Positions 30,659-38,500 of a DNA stretch of 38,500 bases are shown here, piece after piece; within the stretch, counting starts at the first letter, position 1, and each line of letters begins with the position of its first letter. The stretch is taken from contig SMWE01000076.1 of NCBI GenBank assembly GCA_004357475.1, positions 1-38,500 of the forward strand, given 5' to 3'. The notes beneath the pieces are model-generated. The model did not search any database. It worked only from the letters and a program-made list of their open reading frames with translations, and was not told the DNA's origin. Origin of the DNA: Gammaproteobacteria bacterium. GTDB lineage: Bacteria > Pseudomonadota > Gammaproteobacteria > Steroidobacterales > Woeseiaceae. Made by a program: the position numbers and the translations under genes.

Positions 30659-33298
30659 TTATTTTTTCTTTGCGCTTTTCTTCTTTGATGCGGCTTTTTT
30701 GCGGCCGCTCTTCTTTGCCGCAGCCCGTTTTGCGGGTTTCTTTCCAGGAGCCTTTTCGACGGCAGGTTTTTTCGCCTTCGAAGCTGGTTTCGAATTTCGA
30801 ACCCGGGCTACCGCTGCGCTGTCGGCCACCGGCCCCGTGGGACTCTCACTGTTCGAACCGGCCCTGCCGAGCTCCTCCGGTGAGAAATCATCGACTGATA
30901 ACAGGTGCAGTACTTTTGCGTGAAAAGCACGCAGCTCGCGAGTTTCTGCGGCGCTGACGATTTCGGCGTCCTCCGCCTCGTCGATCTGATGGCCAAAATA
31001 GTCGGCTTGAATCAGGCCTTCCCTTTTCGCCTGTTTCAGTTTCTTCTCGAGCGGCGCAAGATTCTCTGATAATTCCAGTGCCTCCTGCAGCAAGCCGAGC
31101 GGATTCGTTGGTTCGAGTGTTGTGTAAGCCTGCTGGCTGAGGCGCTCTCTTGCCTCGCCGGTCCTGGTAATCAGATCAACAACCTTCTGGCCCAGCTCGT
31201 CAGCCGGCGCGTGATAGGTGCGGCCGCGCGGAAATATTACGAGACGTAAGAGAAATGCGACAGGCCGATTCGGAAAGTTCCGCAGAAAACTGTGTAGCTG
31301 TTCCTGGGCGTGATACATCAGCGTTCTCACTGACCACTCGACCAGGGGAAGGTCGCTCGCGCGGCGGCCCTGGTTCTCGAAATGTTTCAGGACTGTCGAG
31401 GCAAGATACATCGAACTCAGAACGTCTCCGAGCCGCGCCGAGAGCAACTCCTTGATCTTGAGTTTGCCGCCGAGCGTCAACATCGCAAAGTCGGTGGCCA
31501 GTGCGAATGCAGCGCTGTAGCGATTGATGTTCTGGTAATAACGCCGCGTTGGCGTGTTGTAGGGCACGTTACTGAATCGCGCATGGGTAAGCGCAAGGAA
31601 AAATGATCGCGCAGCATTGCTGATGGCGTAGCCGATGTGAGAGAAAAGCGCATCGTCAAAATCGGCCAGTCCGCGTTCAGCGTCCTGGTCCTGTGCGGCC
31701 TGCAACTCCCGCAGGACATAAGGATGACAACGCATCGCACCCTGGCCAAAAATTATCAGGCTGCGGGTCAAAATGTTTGCGCCTTCAACCGTAATCGCGA
31801 TCGGGGTCGCCATGTAGCCACGCCCGATGTAGTTTTTCGGACCCATCATGATGGCTTTGCCGCCGTGCACATCCATGGTGTCGTTCGCGACCTTGCGGCC
31901 CATTTCAGTGCAGTGATACTTTAATATCGCTGAGGGGACGGCCGGTTTCTCACCCTGATCGATAGCGCCCGCCGTCACCGAAACGGCCGCATTCATAATA
32001 TAGGTGTGTCCGGCAATTCGTGCCAGCGCTTCACCGACCCCTTCAAATTTTGCGATAGGCATGTTGAACTGCCTGCGAATTTGCGTGTACGCACCTGATG
32101 CGTACGCTGCCGCCTGGCTGCCGCCTGCAGCGGTTGAGGGCAAGGTAATGGCGCGGCCGACCGACAGCAGTTCGACCAGCATTTTCCAGCCCTTGCCGGC
32201 CATCTCGGGGCCACCGATGATGGCGTCCAGTGGCACGAAGACATCCTTGCCGCTGGTTGGACCATTCTGGAACGGGATACTCAAAGGACAGTGTCGCCGG
32301 CCGATCGTGATGCCGGGGAGGTCCGTTGGAATCAGTGCTGCGGTGATGCCGTACTCATCCTTATCGCCGATCAGATGATCCGGGTCATAGAGTTTAAACG
32401 CGAGCCCGAGCACCGTTGCCACGGGCGCGAGCGTGATATAGCGCTTGTCCCAGTTCAGGCGGATACCGAGTGTCTGCTTGCCGTTCCATTTTTCTTTGCA
32501 AACAACGCCGTTGTCGATCAACGCTGCGGCATCGGAGCCAGCTTGTGGTGAGGTCAGCGCAAAGCAGGGAATTTCGTCACCGGTGGCGAGCCCCGGCAGC
32601 CAGCGTTGTTTCTGCTCCTCGGTGCCATAGTGCAGCAGTAACTCCGCCGGGCCGAGCGAATTCGGCACGCCCACCGTCGACGACGCGGCTGGATTGCGGC
32701 TGGCCAGCTTGGTGATGATCATTGCATTTGCGTAGGCAGAAAATTCCAGGCCGCCGTACTGCTTTGGAATGATCATTGCGAAAAATTTGTGTTTCTTGAT
32801 GAATGCCCAGACTTCCGGGGGCATGTCGCCACGCCAGTGGGCAATATCCCAGTCATCGAGCATCGCACACAGTTGTTCACAAGGACCGTCGAAGAATGCC
32901 TGTTCTTCATCGGACAGCTGTGGCGCTGGAAACTCGGTCAAGCGGTCCCAGTTGGGCATGCCGGAGAACAACTCACCGTCCCACCAGACATTGCCGGCCG
33001 CGAGCGCTTCACGCTCCGTATCGGACATCGACGGCAGCAGTTTTCGATAGGCTTCGAGCGCCGGTCGCGTAATTCTTTCACGCCGGAATTCGGGCATGTT
33101 GGGCACGAACAGTACGGTAAACAGCAGCCACAAGAATATGAGAGTGACGATGTTCCAGGAACCGTAGAAGGTGTAGACGATGAGTGCCGCACCGGCGATG
33201 ACCGTAGAGGTCAGCAGCCTGACCCGGTGGTAGGCGAGATAGATGCCGCCGCCGAAGAACAACAGGAACCAGGCAAGATCAATTAGAAAACTGGACAC
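30659..33298 (-). CDS. fadE: Acyl-CoA dehydrogenase FadE with Lys/Ala-rich C-terminal tail
   Basis: 879 residues from GTG 33298, supported by GAGGA 7 nt upstream. Two N-terminal hydrophobic segments (about 4-22 and 35-65) precede the acyl-CoA dehydrogenase core: KHKFFAMIIPKQYGGLEFSA, FALTSPQAGSDA, NGPTSGKDVFVPLD and VHGGKAIMMGPKNYIGRGY. E. coli FadE is 814 residues and starts each beta-oxidation cycle by making trans-2-enoyl-CoA with FAD. The last 45 or so residues are odd: repeated AKK/KPAK/KKAA units, resembling histone H1 or AlgP tails, which are absent from E. coli FadE. The DUF4286-DUF3667 gene follows at 14 nt. Confidence 0.95.
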   Translation of the reverse strand: MSSFLIDLAWFLLFFGGGIYLAYHRVRLLTSTVIAGAALIVYTFYGSWNIVTLIFLWLLFTVLFVPNMPEFRRERITRPALEAYRKLLPSMSDTEREALAAGNVWWDGELFSGMPNWDRLTEFPAPQLSDEEQAFFDGPCEQLCAMLDDWDIAHWRGDMPPEVWAFIKKHKFFAMIIPKQYGGLEFSAYANAMIITKLASRNPAASSTVGVPNSLGPAELLLHYGTEEQKQRWLPGLATGDEIPCFALTSPQAGSDAAALIDNGVVCKEKWNGKQTLGIRLNWDKRYITLAPVATVLGLAFKLYDPDHLIGDKDEYGITAALIPTDLPGITIGRRHCPLSIPFQNGPTSGKDVFVPLDAIIGGPEMAGKGWKMLVELLSVGRAITLPSTAAGGSQAAAYASGAYTQIRRQFNMPIAKFEGVGEALARIAGHTYIMNAAVSVTAGAIDQGEKPAVPSAILKYHCTEMGRKVANDTMDVHGGKAIMMGPKNYIGRGYMATPIAITVEGANILTRSLIIFGQGAMRCHPYVLRELQAAQDQDAERGLADFDDALFSHIGYAISNAARSFFLALTHARFSNVPYNTPTRRYYQNINRYSAAFALATDFAMLTLGGKLKIKELLSARLGDVLSSMYLASTVLKHFENQGRRASDLPLVEWSVRTLMYHAQEQLHSFLRNFPNRPVAFLLRLVIFPRGRTYHAPADELGQKVVDLITRTGEARERLSQQAYTTLEPTNPLGLLQEALELSENLAPLEKKLKQAKREGLIQADYFGHQIDEAEDAEIVSAAETRELRAFHAKVLHLLSVDDFSPEELGRAGSNSESPTGPVADSAAVARVRNSKPASKAKKPAVEKAPGKKPAKRAAAKKSGRKKAASKKKSAKKK

Positions 33299-33445
33299 GC
33301 ACTTATCCTCACTGACGCGGCACCCCGGCGCCGCAAGAGGTCCCGGTCAATCGCAGGGCCTCACAATAACCCTATCACCGGGGAGCACAGGGTGCCACAA
33401 AGCTGCCCGAGATCCCGTGACCTGATTCTCAGCATTGCGTGCGGG

Positions 33446-34423
33446 TTACAACAGCGATTCGATTGCCGCGCGTTCCTCACGAAGTTCTGCTTCGGTTGCC
33501 TGCATTCGATCACGGCTGAAATCATTGATCGCCAGGTCCTGCACGATTTCAATCTTGCCACCCTGGCAGCGCACCGGGTAGGAATAGATGACACCGGGTT
33601 CAATGCCGTAGCTGCCGTCGGCGGGAATCGCCATGCTGACCCAGTCATCCGCCGGCGTCCCCAGTGCCCAGTCATGCATATGGTCTATAGCTGCCGAGGC
33701 CGCCGAGGCTGCGGAGGATGCACCGCGCGCTTTAATGATGGCGGCCCCACGCTGCTGCACCAGCGGAATAAATTCGTCAGCCAGCCATGCCTGATCGACA
33801 AGGTCCATTGCCGGCTTGCCGCCAGCCGTCGCGTGATAAATGTCCGGATACTGCGTCGCGGAATGATTTCCCCAGATTGTCATTTGCCGGACGCTCGATA
33901 CGTGATTGCCGGTTTTTGCCGCGAGCTCCGCTGCTGCACGATTGTGGTCGAGCCGCGTCATTGCGGTGAAATTCGCCGGATCGATGCCTGGCGCGTTGCT
34001 GCTGGCGATCAATGCGTTCGTATTGGCGGGATTGCCGACCACCAGCACCTGGATCGTGCGGTTTGCGTGATCATTGATTGCTTTACCCTGCACCGAGAAT
34101 ATTTGTGCATTCGCCTGCAGCAATTCCTTGCGTTCCATTCCGGGGCCGCGTGGCCGTGCGCCGACCAGCAAAGCGTATTCGGCATCTTTAAAGGCGACGT
34201 TCGCGTCAGCTGTAGCAACGATGCCGTCGAGCGTGTCGAACGCGCAGTCGTTCAGCTCCATGACCACGCCGTCCAGTGCCGCCAGTGCAGGCGCGATTTC
34301 AAGCAGCTGCAATATGACCGCCTGGCCGGAGCCGAGCATCTGACCCGAGGCGATGCGAAACGCAAGTTGATAGCCAATCTGGCCGGCGGCGCCGGTGATG
34401 GTGATACGAACGGGATTATTCAT
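33446..34423 (-). CDS. mdh: Malate dehydrogenase
   Basis: 325 residues. The NAD-binding glycine motif is [11 protein letters not shown] (10-20). The substrate loop has the arginine pair in [15 protein letters not shown], another Arg is in RLDHNRA, and the catalytic His is in [12 protein letters not shown]. Length and motifs match the cytosolic-type bacterial MDH of about 326 residues rather than the 312-residue E. coli type. It interconverts malate and oxaloacetate with NAD in the TCA cycle. It lies downstream of the sigma/anti-sigma pair (96-nt gap) and 147 nt before fadE on the same strand. Confidence 0.96.
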   Translation of the reverse strand: MNNPVRITITGAAGQIGYQLAFRIASGQMLGSGQAVILQLLEIAPALAALDGVVMELNDCAFDTLDGIVATADANVAFKDAEYALLVGARPRGPGMERKELLQANAQIFSVQGKAINDHANRTIQVLVVGNPANTNALIASSNAPGIDPANFTAMTRLDHNRAAAELAAKTGNHVSSVRQMTIWGNHSATQYPDIYHATAGGKPAMDLVDQAWLADEFIPLVQQRGAAIIKARGASSAASAASAAIDHMHDWALGTPADDWVSMAIPADGSYGIEPGVIYSYPVRCQGGKIEIVQDLAINDFSRDRMQATEAELREERAAIESLL

Positions 34424-34519
34424 TGATGGCTCGACCTGTCATAAGTAGAAATAGGCGCTAATTTTATGCGGCGCGCGATTCTAGCATTCGATGCCGCGTT
34501 CGGCACCCGGCTTCTGGTC

Positions 34520-35242
34520 TTATTCGGGCAGTTCGAAATCCGGGAAGATCTCCCGGAAGTTATCGAGTTCCAGGTCTGCGGCCGCGGCCTGTCCCGATTG
34601 GCGGAGCGTTGCTATGCATTGCCACCATTCCTCAACATCGGATTTTTGTTCATCGCTACAGGCAAACGGCGCCTCCGGCAAAAGGGGCTTGAGCGCAATG
34701 GCCGGTCGCGGCCTGGCGAATTTAGCGGCCGCGTTCGGTGCTGGCTTCAGGGCGGTGCCTGCGGCTGCTTCCATTTCCTGGACACGTTGTTTCTCTCTCT
34801 CGACCTCAGCCGTGAATACATCGCTGAGACCCGTATGATCCTCAAGGGGTGCTCCTTCCGGCTGAGTTGCCGCCGGGGCAAGGTCCGGTTGCATCCTCAG
34901 GAGCTGTGCTGGTTCAGGCCCGCGGTCAGCTGTGGTGTCGGCCGGCGTCTGGACGGGCAGCGCGGTTTCCAGAGACATATCAGCCGCTGGGCTGAAAATA
35001 CCCGGGTCGCTGAGATCAAGAATGATCGCCAGGGTCAGCCCGACCGTCGCCATGACTGCGGCGGGACGATACCAGGCCTGGAAAGAACCCTTTCGGCTGT
35101 CGGCCCGTACCGCCCTCGCGGCCTCGCGCAAGACAGCGTTATCGAGATCCGCCGGTGTCTCTTCGTCAGCAAGTGATTGGTAGTGCGCCGACACCTGCGG
35201 GTCAACGTCTATTGCTTCGTGTTTATCGTGGTCCTGATTCAT
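34520..35242 (-). CDS. Putative membrane-anchored anti-sigma-like protein
   Basis: 240 residues, not recognised by family motif. A charged cytoplasmic N-terminus (MNQDHDKHEAIDVDPQVSAHYQSL, then LDNAVLREAARAV) is followed by one transmembrane helix near 59-77 (PAAVMATVGLTLAIILDL). The remaining periplasmic part is rich in Pro, Ala and Glu and ends in a compact segment with Cys (FACSDEQKSDVEEWWQCIATLRQSG) suggesting one disulfide. Position directly after an ECF sigma gene (51 nt) and the single-helix layout suggest an anti-sigma factor or linked sensor; no ZAS zinc motif (HxxxCxxC) is visible, so this is inference from context. Confidence 0.65.
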   Translation of the reverse strand: MNQDHDKHEAIDVDPQVSAHYQSLADEETPADLDNAVLREAARAVRADSRKGSFQAWYRPAAVMATVGLTLAIILDLSDPGIFSPAADMSLETALPVQTPADTTADRGPEPAQLLRMQPDLAPAATQPEGAPLEDHTGLSDVFTAEVEREKQRVQEMEAAAGTALKPAPNAAAKFARPRPAIALKPLLPEAPFACSDEQKSDVEEWWQCIATLRQSGQAAAADLELDNFREIFPDFELPE

Positions 35243-35293
35243 GTCAATGGTCCGTCGCCGGGCCGCCTGATGAGCCCTTCATTACGCAGTCCT

Positions 35294-35851
35294 CTAAGTG
35301 TGCACAGCAGGCTCGGCCAGAGCCGTCTTTAGTTTTTTGGTGGCGTATCGCAGTCTGCTCCTGACCGTTTCCCGGTTAACGCCGGTCACCTGTGCAATTG
35401 TGTTGATACTCAGGCCGGCCTCTTCGTGCAGCAGGAAGGCGTCTCGTTGTTCATCCGGTATTGTGCCGAGCGCCGCATCGAGTCGCTGGCGGGCAAAGCT
35501 CTTTTCGGCTTCGAGATCCGGTTCATCGCCGGGATCTGGTCTGCAATCAGGATCCATGGCAGAGGCGACCCTGTGACGATTGTTTCTCCGCACGTAGTCA
35601 ATGAAACAGTTGTGGGCGACGCGATAAAGAAAGGTCGTAAATTTCGCCGTTGGCCGATAGCGGTGCCGTGCCTTGATGATCTTGCCCCATACGTCCTGGA
35701 ATACGTCCTCAGCCGTGTCGCGATTCTGCGAAAGGCGCAGTAGATAGCGATACAGGGAGTCTTTGTGTCGGCGATACAGTGTCTCGAACGCTGTTACGTC
35801 GCCGTCCTTGTAGCGCAGCATCAAGGCCGAATCTTCCGGGATAACGCTCAT
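35294..35851 (-). CDS. ECF-type RNA polymerase sigma factor
   Basis: 185 residues from ATG 35851 (MSVIPEDSALMLRYKDGD); the upstream open frame is not sigma-like. Region 2 is clear (FETLYRRHKDSLYRYLLRLSQN, then AEDVFQDVWGKI and FTTFLYRVAHNCFIDYVRR). Region 4 has DEQRDAFLLHEEAGLSINTIAQVTGVNRETVRSRLRYATKKL, an intact helix-turn-helix. Region 3 is absent, defining the ECF group. It should direct polymerase to a stress or envelope regulon under control of the membrane protein encoded next. I see no convincing ECF promoter upstream for autoregulation. Confidence 0.93.
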   Translation of the reverse strand: MSVIPEDSALMLRYKDGDVTAFETLYRRHKDSLYRYLLRLSQNRDTAEDVFQDVWGKIIKARHRYRPTAKFTTFLYRVAHNCFIDYVRRNNRHRVASAMDPDCRPDPGDEPDLEAEKSFARQRLDAALGTIPDEQRDAFLLHEEAGLSINTIAQVTGVNRETVRSRLRYATKKLKTALAEPAVHT

Positions 35852-36149
35852 TGGTCGAGCATAAGCGGCGGTTTCACCCGTGGAAAGAGACGCTTGCAAC
35901 CGCAAGACCTCTCTCGCTACCGTGGCCACAGTGGTGGGCATATTTGCGGCCAAACTCCGGCGGGCCCGCACTGAGCCATTCGATCCCTGCCTGGTGGCCG
36001 GGGCGGCTTGCCGCCCGGGGCTTCGCCGGCGCACATCACGTAGGTCATTGATATTAAGCCCCGAGAGCAATTTGACTGACCCTACAAACGGCCGGCCAGG
36101 CGATTCAGGGTTAAATGTCCAGGCAAATACCTTGCAATTGTGAAGACTG
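35852..36149. other. Intergenic region between divergent sigma factor gene and GntR/ABC operon
   Basis: 298 bp without a convincing gene. The right end carries the -35 box at 36132-36137 for the operon. A GC-rich hairpin GGGCGGC (36001-36007) - TT - GCCGCCC (36010-36016) lies in the middle and may separate the two transcription units. The left end must hold the sigma gene promoter, which I could not identify. Confidence 0.5.
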
Positions 36150-36159
36150 GTGTTATAGT
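36132..36159 (+). promoter_or_regulatory. Promoter of the small protein / GntR / ABC operon
   Basis: -35 TTGCAA (36132-36137), 16-bp spacer, -10 TATAGT (36154-36159). The -10 box lies inside the left arm of the palindrome at 36150-36171, so a bound repressor would block polymerase. Confidence 0.5.
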
Positions 36160-36171
36160 CAACTATAACAC
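36150..36171. promoter_or_regulatory. Perfect 22-bp palindrome, probable operator of the GntR regulator
   Basis: GTGTTATAGT (36150-36159), CA, ACTATAACAC (36162-36171): two perfect 10-bp arms. It overlaps the -10 box and lies about 50 nt before the first gene. YtrA-type GntR repressors typically autoregulate ABC operons through such operators, and a YtrA-type gene is the second gene of this operon. Confidence 0.65.
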
Positions 36172-36220
36172 TAAGTCACTTAAACCAAGGACGGCACTCA
36201 AAAGGGCGCCGAATGAGCAA

Positions 36221-36538
36221 ATGAACACTCGCTGTGATCAGTTCCTAAAAGTATTGCTTTCACTGTCAGTTATGCTGATGTTCACGGTCGCGTTGATTGC
36301 GGGCCAGGTGCATGCAAATCTGCCTGCAGAGGTCTCAACAGCACGGAATTTTGGTCTTGTGACCCGGATGAGCATCACTCTCGAGTCAGAATCATTCCAG
36401 AAAATCGATTCGCTGTTGCATCTGGTCGACGCCATTTTTGCGCTGCCCATCGATATGGACCTAAACCTCGATGAGCTGGCGCTTCGAACGGGTAAGTTAA
36501 GGAATGCCGGATCTGAAGACTCGCCGGTGGTCCAGTAG
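36221..36538 (+). CDS. Small exported protein of unknown function
   Basis: 105 residues from ATG 36221 (MNTRCDQFLKVLLSLSVMLM); the frame is open up to 36140, but that segment runs through the operator and promoter. A signal peptide or membrane anchor occupies about 8-30, cleavable near VHA-NLPAE. The rest is short, acidic and leucine-rich (SESFQKIDSLLHLVDAIFALPIDMDLNLDELALRTGKL). No family is recognised. It is the first frame after the operator, so it is likely co-regulated with the GntR/ABC genes. Weak GAG 4 nt upstream; moderate confidence that it is expressed. Confidence 0.55.
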   Translation: MNTRCDQFLKVLLSLSVMLMFTVALIAGQVHANLPAEVSTARNFGLVTRMSITLESESFQKIDSLLHLVDAIFALPIDMDLNLDELALRTGKLRNAGSEDSPVVQ

Positions 36539-36662
36539 CACTTTGCAGGTTAGCGGCATGCACAAACTGTCAGGAATTTGGAGGACTGTGTTCGCGCCCG
36601 TCCTCATGCAGAATCAGCAGGTATCAGATCGCGACTTCCCGTTTCGCCCTGTTACTATTGCG

Positions 36663-36693
36663 CCGCGGGCTGACCATGACGGCAGGCCCGCGG
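36663..36693. other. Hairpin between the small exported gene and the GntR gene
   Basis: CCGCGGGC (36663-36670) and GCCCGCGG (36686-36693), perfect 8-bp arms with a 15-nt loop, in the 186-bp gap before the regulator gene. No T-run follows, so it is more likely an mRNA processing or stability structure than an intrinsic terminator. Confidence 0.4.
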
Positions 36694-36724
36694 ATTCCGA
36701 CCGCAAGCTTAATCCAAACAACAA

Positions 36725-37135
36725 ATGACTGGCCTCGGATATTCAATGGACCCGAAGTGGAATGAAGACCTGCCGATCTATCGCCAGCTGCGTGATCGCG
36801 TCGTTGCAATGATCCTCGAAGGCGTCCTCGGCGATGGTGACGTGCTGCCATCGGTCAGGAATGTCGCTGCCGAATACCGGCTGAATCCGTTGACCGTCCT
36901 GAAAGGTTACCAGGAGCTCGTTGATGAAGGTCTCGTCGAGAAAAAACGCGGCCGCGGCATGTTCGTTACCGACGGGGCCCACAAACAGCTGTTAAAAGAC
37001 GAGCGTCTTCGATTCATCGAAAAAGAGTGGCCGCAGGTCGTTGCGACGATCCAGCGGCTTGGCCTCGAGGTTGATCAATTGCTGCGGCAGGTGAAGGCAA
37101 AGAAACCATCGAAGCCGGGAGGGAAGGATGACTAG
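36725..37135 (+). CDS. GntR-family transcriptional regulator, YtrA subfamily
   Basis: 136 residues from ATG 36725; ATG 36746 (MDPKWNEDLPIYRQL) is also possible and closer to the family start. The winged helix-turn-helix is typical: PIYRQLRDRVVAMILEG, DVLPSVRNVAAEYRLNPLTVLKGYQELVDEGLVEKKRGRGMFV. Only a short helical tail of about 50 residues follows, without the large effector domain of FadR or HutC types, which defines YtrA. Such regulators repress adjacent ABC transporter genes and often respond to cell-wall antibiotics. Its TAG (37133-37135) overlaps the next ORF (ATG 37128) by 8 nt, so the genes are coupled. Confidence 0.92.
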   Translation: MTGLGYSMDPKWNEDLPIYRQLRDRVVAMILEGVLGDGDVLPSVRNVAAEYRLNPLTVLKGYQELVDEGLVEKKRGRGMFVTDGAHKQLLKDERLRFIEKEWPQVVATIQRLGLEVDQLLRQVKAKKPSKPGGKDD

Positions 37136-37985
37136 CCTGGTTAGTGCACGCAACGTATCAAAGAATTATGGTGACTTGCGCGCGGTTGACGATGTCAGCT
37201 TCGATATTGAAAAAGGCTGCATCATGGGCCTTATCGGTCCGAATGGTGCGGGCAAGACGACACTCCTGAAAGCACTTCTTGGCCTGACCGACTGCCAGGG
37301 CAGCCTTTCAGTGCTGGGTCTGGACCCGTTTCGCCAGCGCAAGGAACTGATGCAAAACATCTGCTATATCGCTGATGTGGCAATACTGCCGCGGTGGATT
37401 CGCGTTTACCAGCTTCTGGATTTTGTAGAGGCCGTCCACAGTCACTTTTCCAGGGAGAAAGCTGAGAAATTACTTGCTGATACAAAAATCCTGGCCAAAG
37501 CGAAAGTGCGGGAATTGTCCAAGGGCATGGTCACGCAACTGCATCTGTCGATCATCATGGCAATCGACGCAAAGCTGCTGATACTTGACGAACCGACGCT
37601 GGGTCTCGACATCATCTTTCGCAAGGACTTTTACAGTAATTTGCTGGGGGACTACTTCGACGAAGAGCGGACCATCGTTATAACAACGCACCAGGTAGAG
37701 GAGATCGAGAACCTGTTGACGAACATCATGTTTATCAACAATGGTCGCATAGTGCTTGATGCCAGCATGGACGCGTTACCTGAACAATACGTCGAATTAC
37801 TCGCTAGTGGTGAAAATGCCGACCGGGCCAGAAAGCTTAATCCGATCTTTGAACGCGACGTATTCGGCAAGAAAGTCCTCACTTTTGAAGGCATCAGTCG
37901 TGAGCAACTGACAGGGCTCGGCGAGCTGCGGACACCGGATATCGCCGATCTGTTCGTGGCCAAGATCAAAGGAGTGACAGCGTGA
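37128..37985 (+). CDS. ABC transporter ATP-binding protein (YtrB-like)
   Basis: 285 residues. Walker A GPNGAGKT (37-44) and Walker B LLILDEPTLGLD are intact; the signature is LSKGM rather than LSGGQ, usual for this ABC-2 group, and the switch His is in TTHQVEEIE. The C-terminal 70 residues (YVELLASGENADRARKLNP...) form a short regulatory extension. It should energise the permease encoded next. It overlaps the GntR gene by 8 nt and shares one base with the permease start (TGATG), a tight operon. Confidence 0.93.
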   Translation: MTSLVSARNVSKNYGDLRAVDDVSFDIEKGCIMGLIGPNGAGKTTLLKALLGLTDCQGSLSVLGLDPFRQRKELMQNICYIADVAILPRWIRVYQLLDFVEAVHSHFSREKAEKLLADTKILAKAKVRELSKGMVTQLHLSIIMAIDAKLLILDEPTLGLDIIFRKDFYSNLLGDYFDEERTIVITTHQVEEIENLLTNIMFINNGRIVLDASMDALPEQYVELLASGENADRARKLNPIFERDVFGKKVLTFEGISREQLTGLGELRTPDIADLFVAKIKGVTA

Positions 37986-38500
37986 TGCAGGGCCAGCTCG
38001 CACTGCTTCAACGAGAACTCTGGGAGCATCGGTCGATATACATCGTTCCCATTGTTGTTGCGGTCGTCATGACGCTGGCAGCATTGACGGGCCAGGTGTC
38101 AATCAACGGCATGGAACATGTCGACATCGGCATCGTCGGTGCGTCCAATATGCCGGATAATGCGAGGGCAGCGGTACTGTCCGGAATCATGATCGGCCTG
38201 TCGACCACATTCGTGTTTTCGATGTGGATACTGACCATCTTCTATGCGCTCGATTCGCTGTACGCAGAGCGCAAGGACAGAAGTATTCTCTTCTGGCGCT
38301 CCATGCCTTCGACCGATCTTGAAACGGTGCTCTCGAAGCTGTTGACAGCAATGCTGGTTATTCCATTGGTGACTTTCGCAATGATCCTGGTCACGCACCT
38401 GGCCGTGCTGCTGTTTGCCAGTGTGTGGGTCGCGGCCCGCGGCGGCAGCGGCTTGACCCTGATCTGGGGGTCAGTCCCGTTCTTCGACAACTGGACAGCG
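37985..38500 (+). CDS. ABC-2 permease (5' part; runs off the window end)
   Basis: 172 codons from ATG 37985 to the end of the window without a stop. The start MQGQLALLQRELWEHRSIYIVPI has the amphipathic lead-in and first transmembrane helix of ABC-2 permeases. A periplasmic stretch, a helix at LSGIMIGLSTTFVFSMWILTI and YALDSLYAERKDRSILFWRSMPSTDLETVLSKLL, the usual cytoplasmic coupling segment, follow. A further helix is near AMLVIPLVTFAMILV. It completes the transporter with the ATPase encoded upstream. Start codon overlaps the ATPase stop as TGATG. Confidence 0.88.
   Translation, partial: MQGQLALLQRELWEHRSIYIVPIVVAVVMTLAALTGQVSINGMEHVDIGIVGASNMPDNARAAVLSGIMIGLSTTFVFSMWILTIFYALDSLYAERKDRSILFWRSMPSTDLETVLSKLLTAMLVIPLVTFAMILVTHLAVLLFASVWVAARGGSGLTLIWGSVPFFDNWTA

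Noticed and set aside
33392-34426. A 344-codon open frame on the plus strand across mdh
   Set aside because: It is exactly antisense to a malate dehydrogenase with all active-site motifs; its translation is Cys/His/Arg-rich without recognisable domains.
1-38500. tRNA, rRNA, CRISPR, insertion sequences or prophage
   Set aside because: No cloverleaf-like or rRNA segments, no regularly spaced direct repeats, and no transposase or integrase motifs were seen.

Overview
The window reads as chromosomal DNA of a free-living gammaproteobacterium. The evidence is a moderately GC-rich base composition, the gene block polA / engB / cytochrome c4 / dsbA in the arrangement I know from Pseudomonas, an lptM-like lipoprotein gene, gspA-gspB, nudC, fadE and an FlhC-type regulator. 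A lineage such as the marine Woeseiales or Steroidobacterales would fit, but that is inference. I found no rRNA or tRNA gene, phage, transposase or CRISPR array.

Layout. 1-830: 3' end of a PuuC-like aldehyde dehydrogenase, then an 88-bp inverted-repeat element. 824-5134: a GGDEF/EAL protein, divergent from an exported cupredoxin and an L,D-transpeptidase. 5146-7550: REP pair, dsbA and cytochrome c4, divergent from engB. 7551-10791: a candidate small RNA, polA and lptM. 10955-13315: carboxylesterase, NRDE protein, nudC. 13387-14777: a divergent pair, an FlhC-like regulator and a protein whose N-terminus resembles FlhD. 14888-17282: ABC-2 exporter (yadG, yadH) and a HMCES/YedK protein. 17450-20979: gspB, gspA, dinB. 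20976-29176: isoprenoid region. 29307-33298: DUF4286-DUF3667 membrane protein and fadE. 33446-35851: mdh, a putative anti-sigma protein and an ECF sigma factor. 36150-38500: an operator palindrome, a small exported protein, a YtrA-type GntR regulator, an ABC ATPase and a permease cut by the window end.

The most notable region is a nearly complete mevalonate pathway, unusual because most gammaproteobacteria make isopentenyl diphosphate by the MEP route. A good sigma70-type promoter (22075-22103) precedes mvaD, a phosphomevalonate kinase gene, one gene encoding class II HMG-CoA reductase fused to mevalonate kinase, and idi. The first three genes are joined by 4-nt stop/start overlaps with GTG or TTG starts. 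HMG-CoA synthase lies convergently just downstream, and farnesyl diphosphate synthase (ispA) lies divergently just upstream. Together they cover acetoacetyl-CoA to FPP; only a thiolase is missing from the window.

Other points of interest are the divergent FlhD-like/FlhC-like pair with no flagellar genes nearby, a candidate small RNA with a CCUCCC hairpin loop downstream of polA (the position of Spot 42 in E. coli and ErsA in Pseudomonas), a GntR/ABC operon behind a perfect 22-bp palindrome over its promoter, a FadE with a histone-H1-like lysine/alanine tail, and REP-like palindromes in many intergenic gaps.
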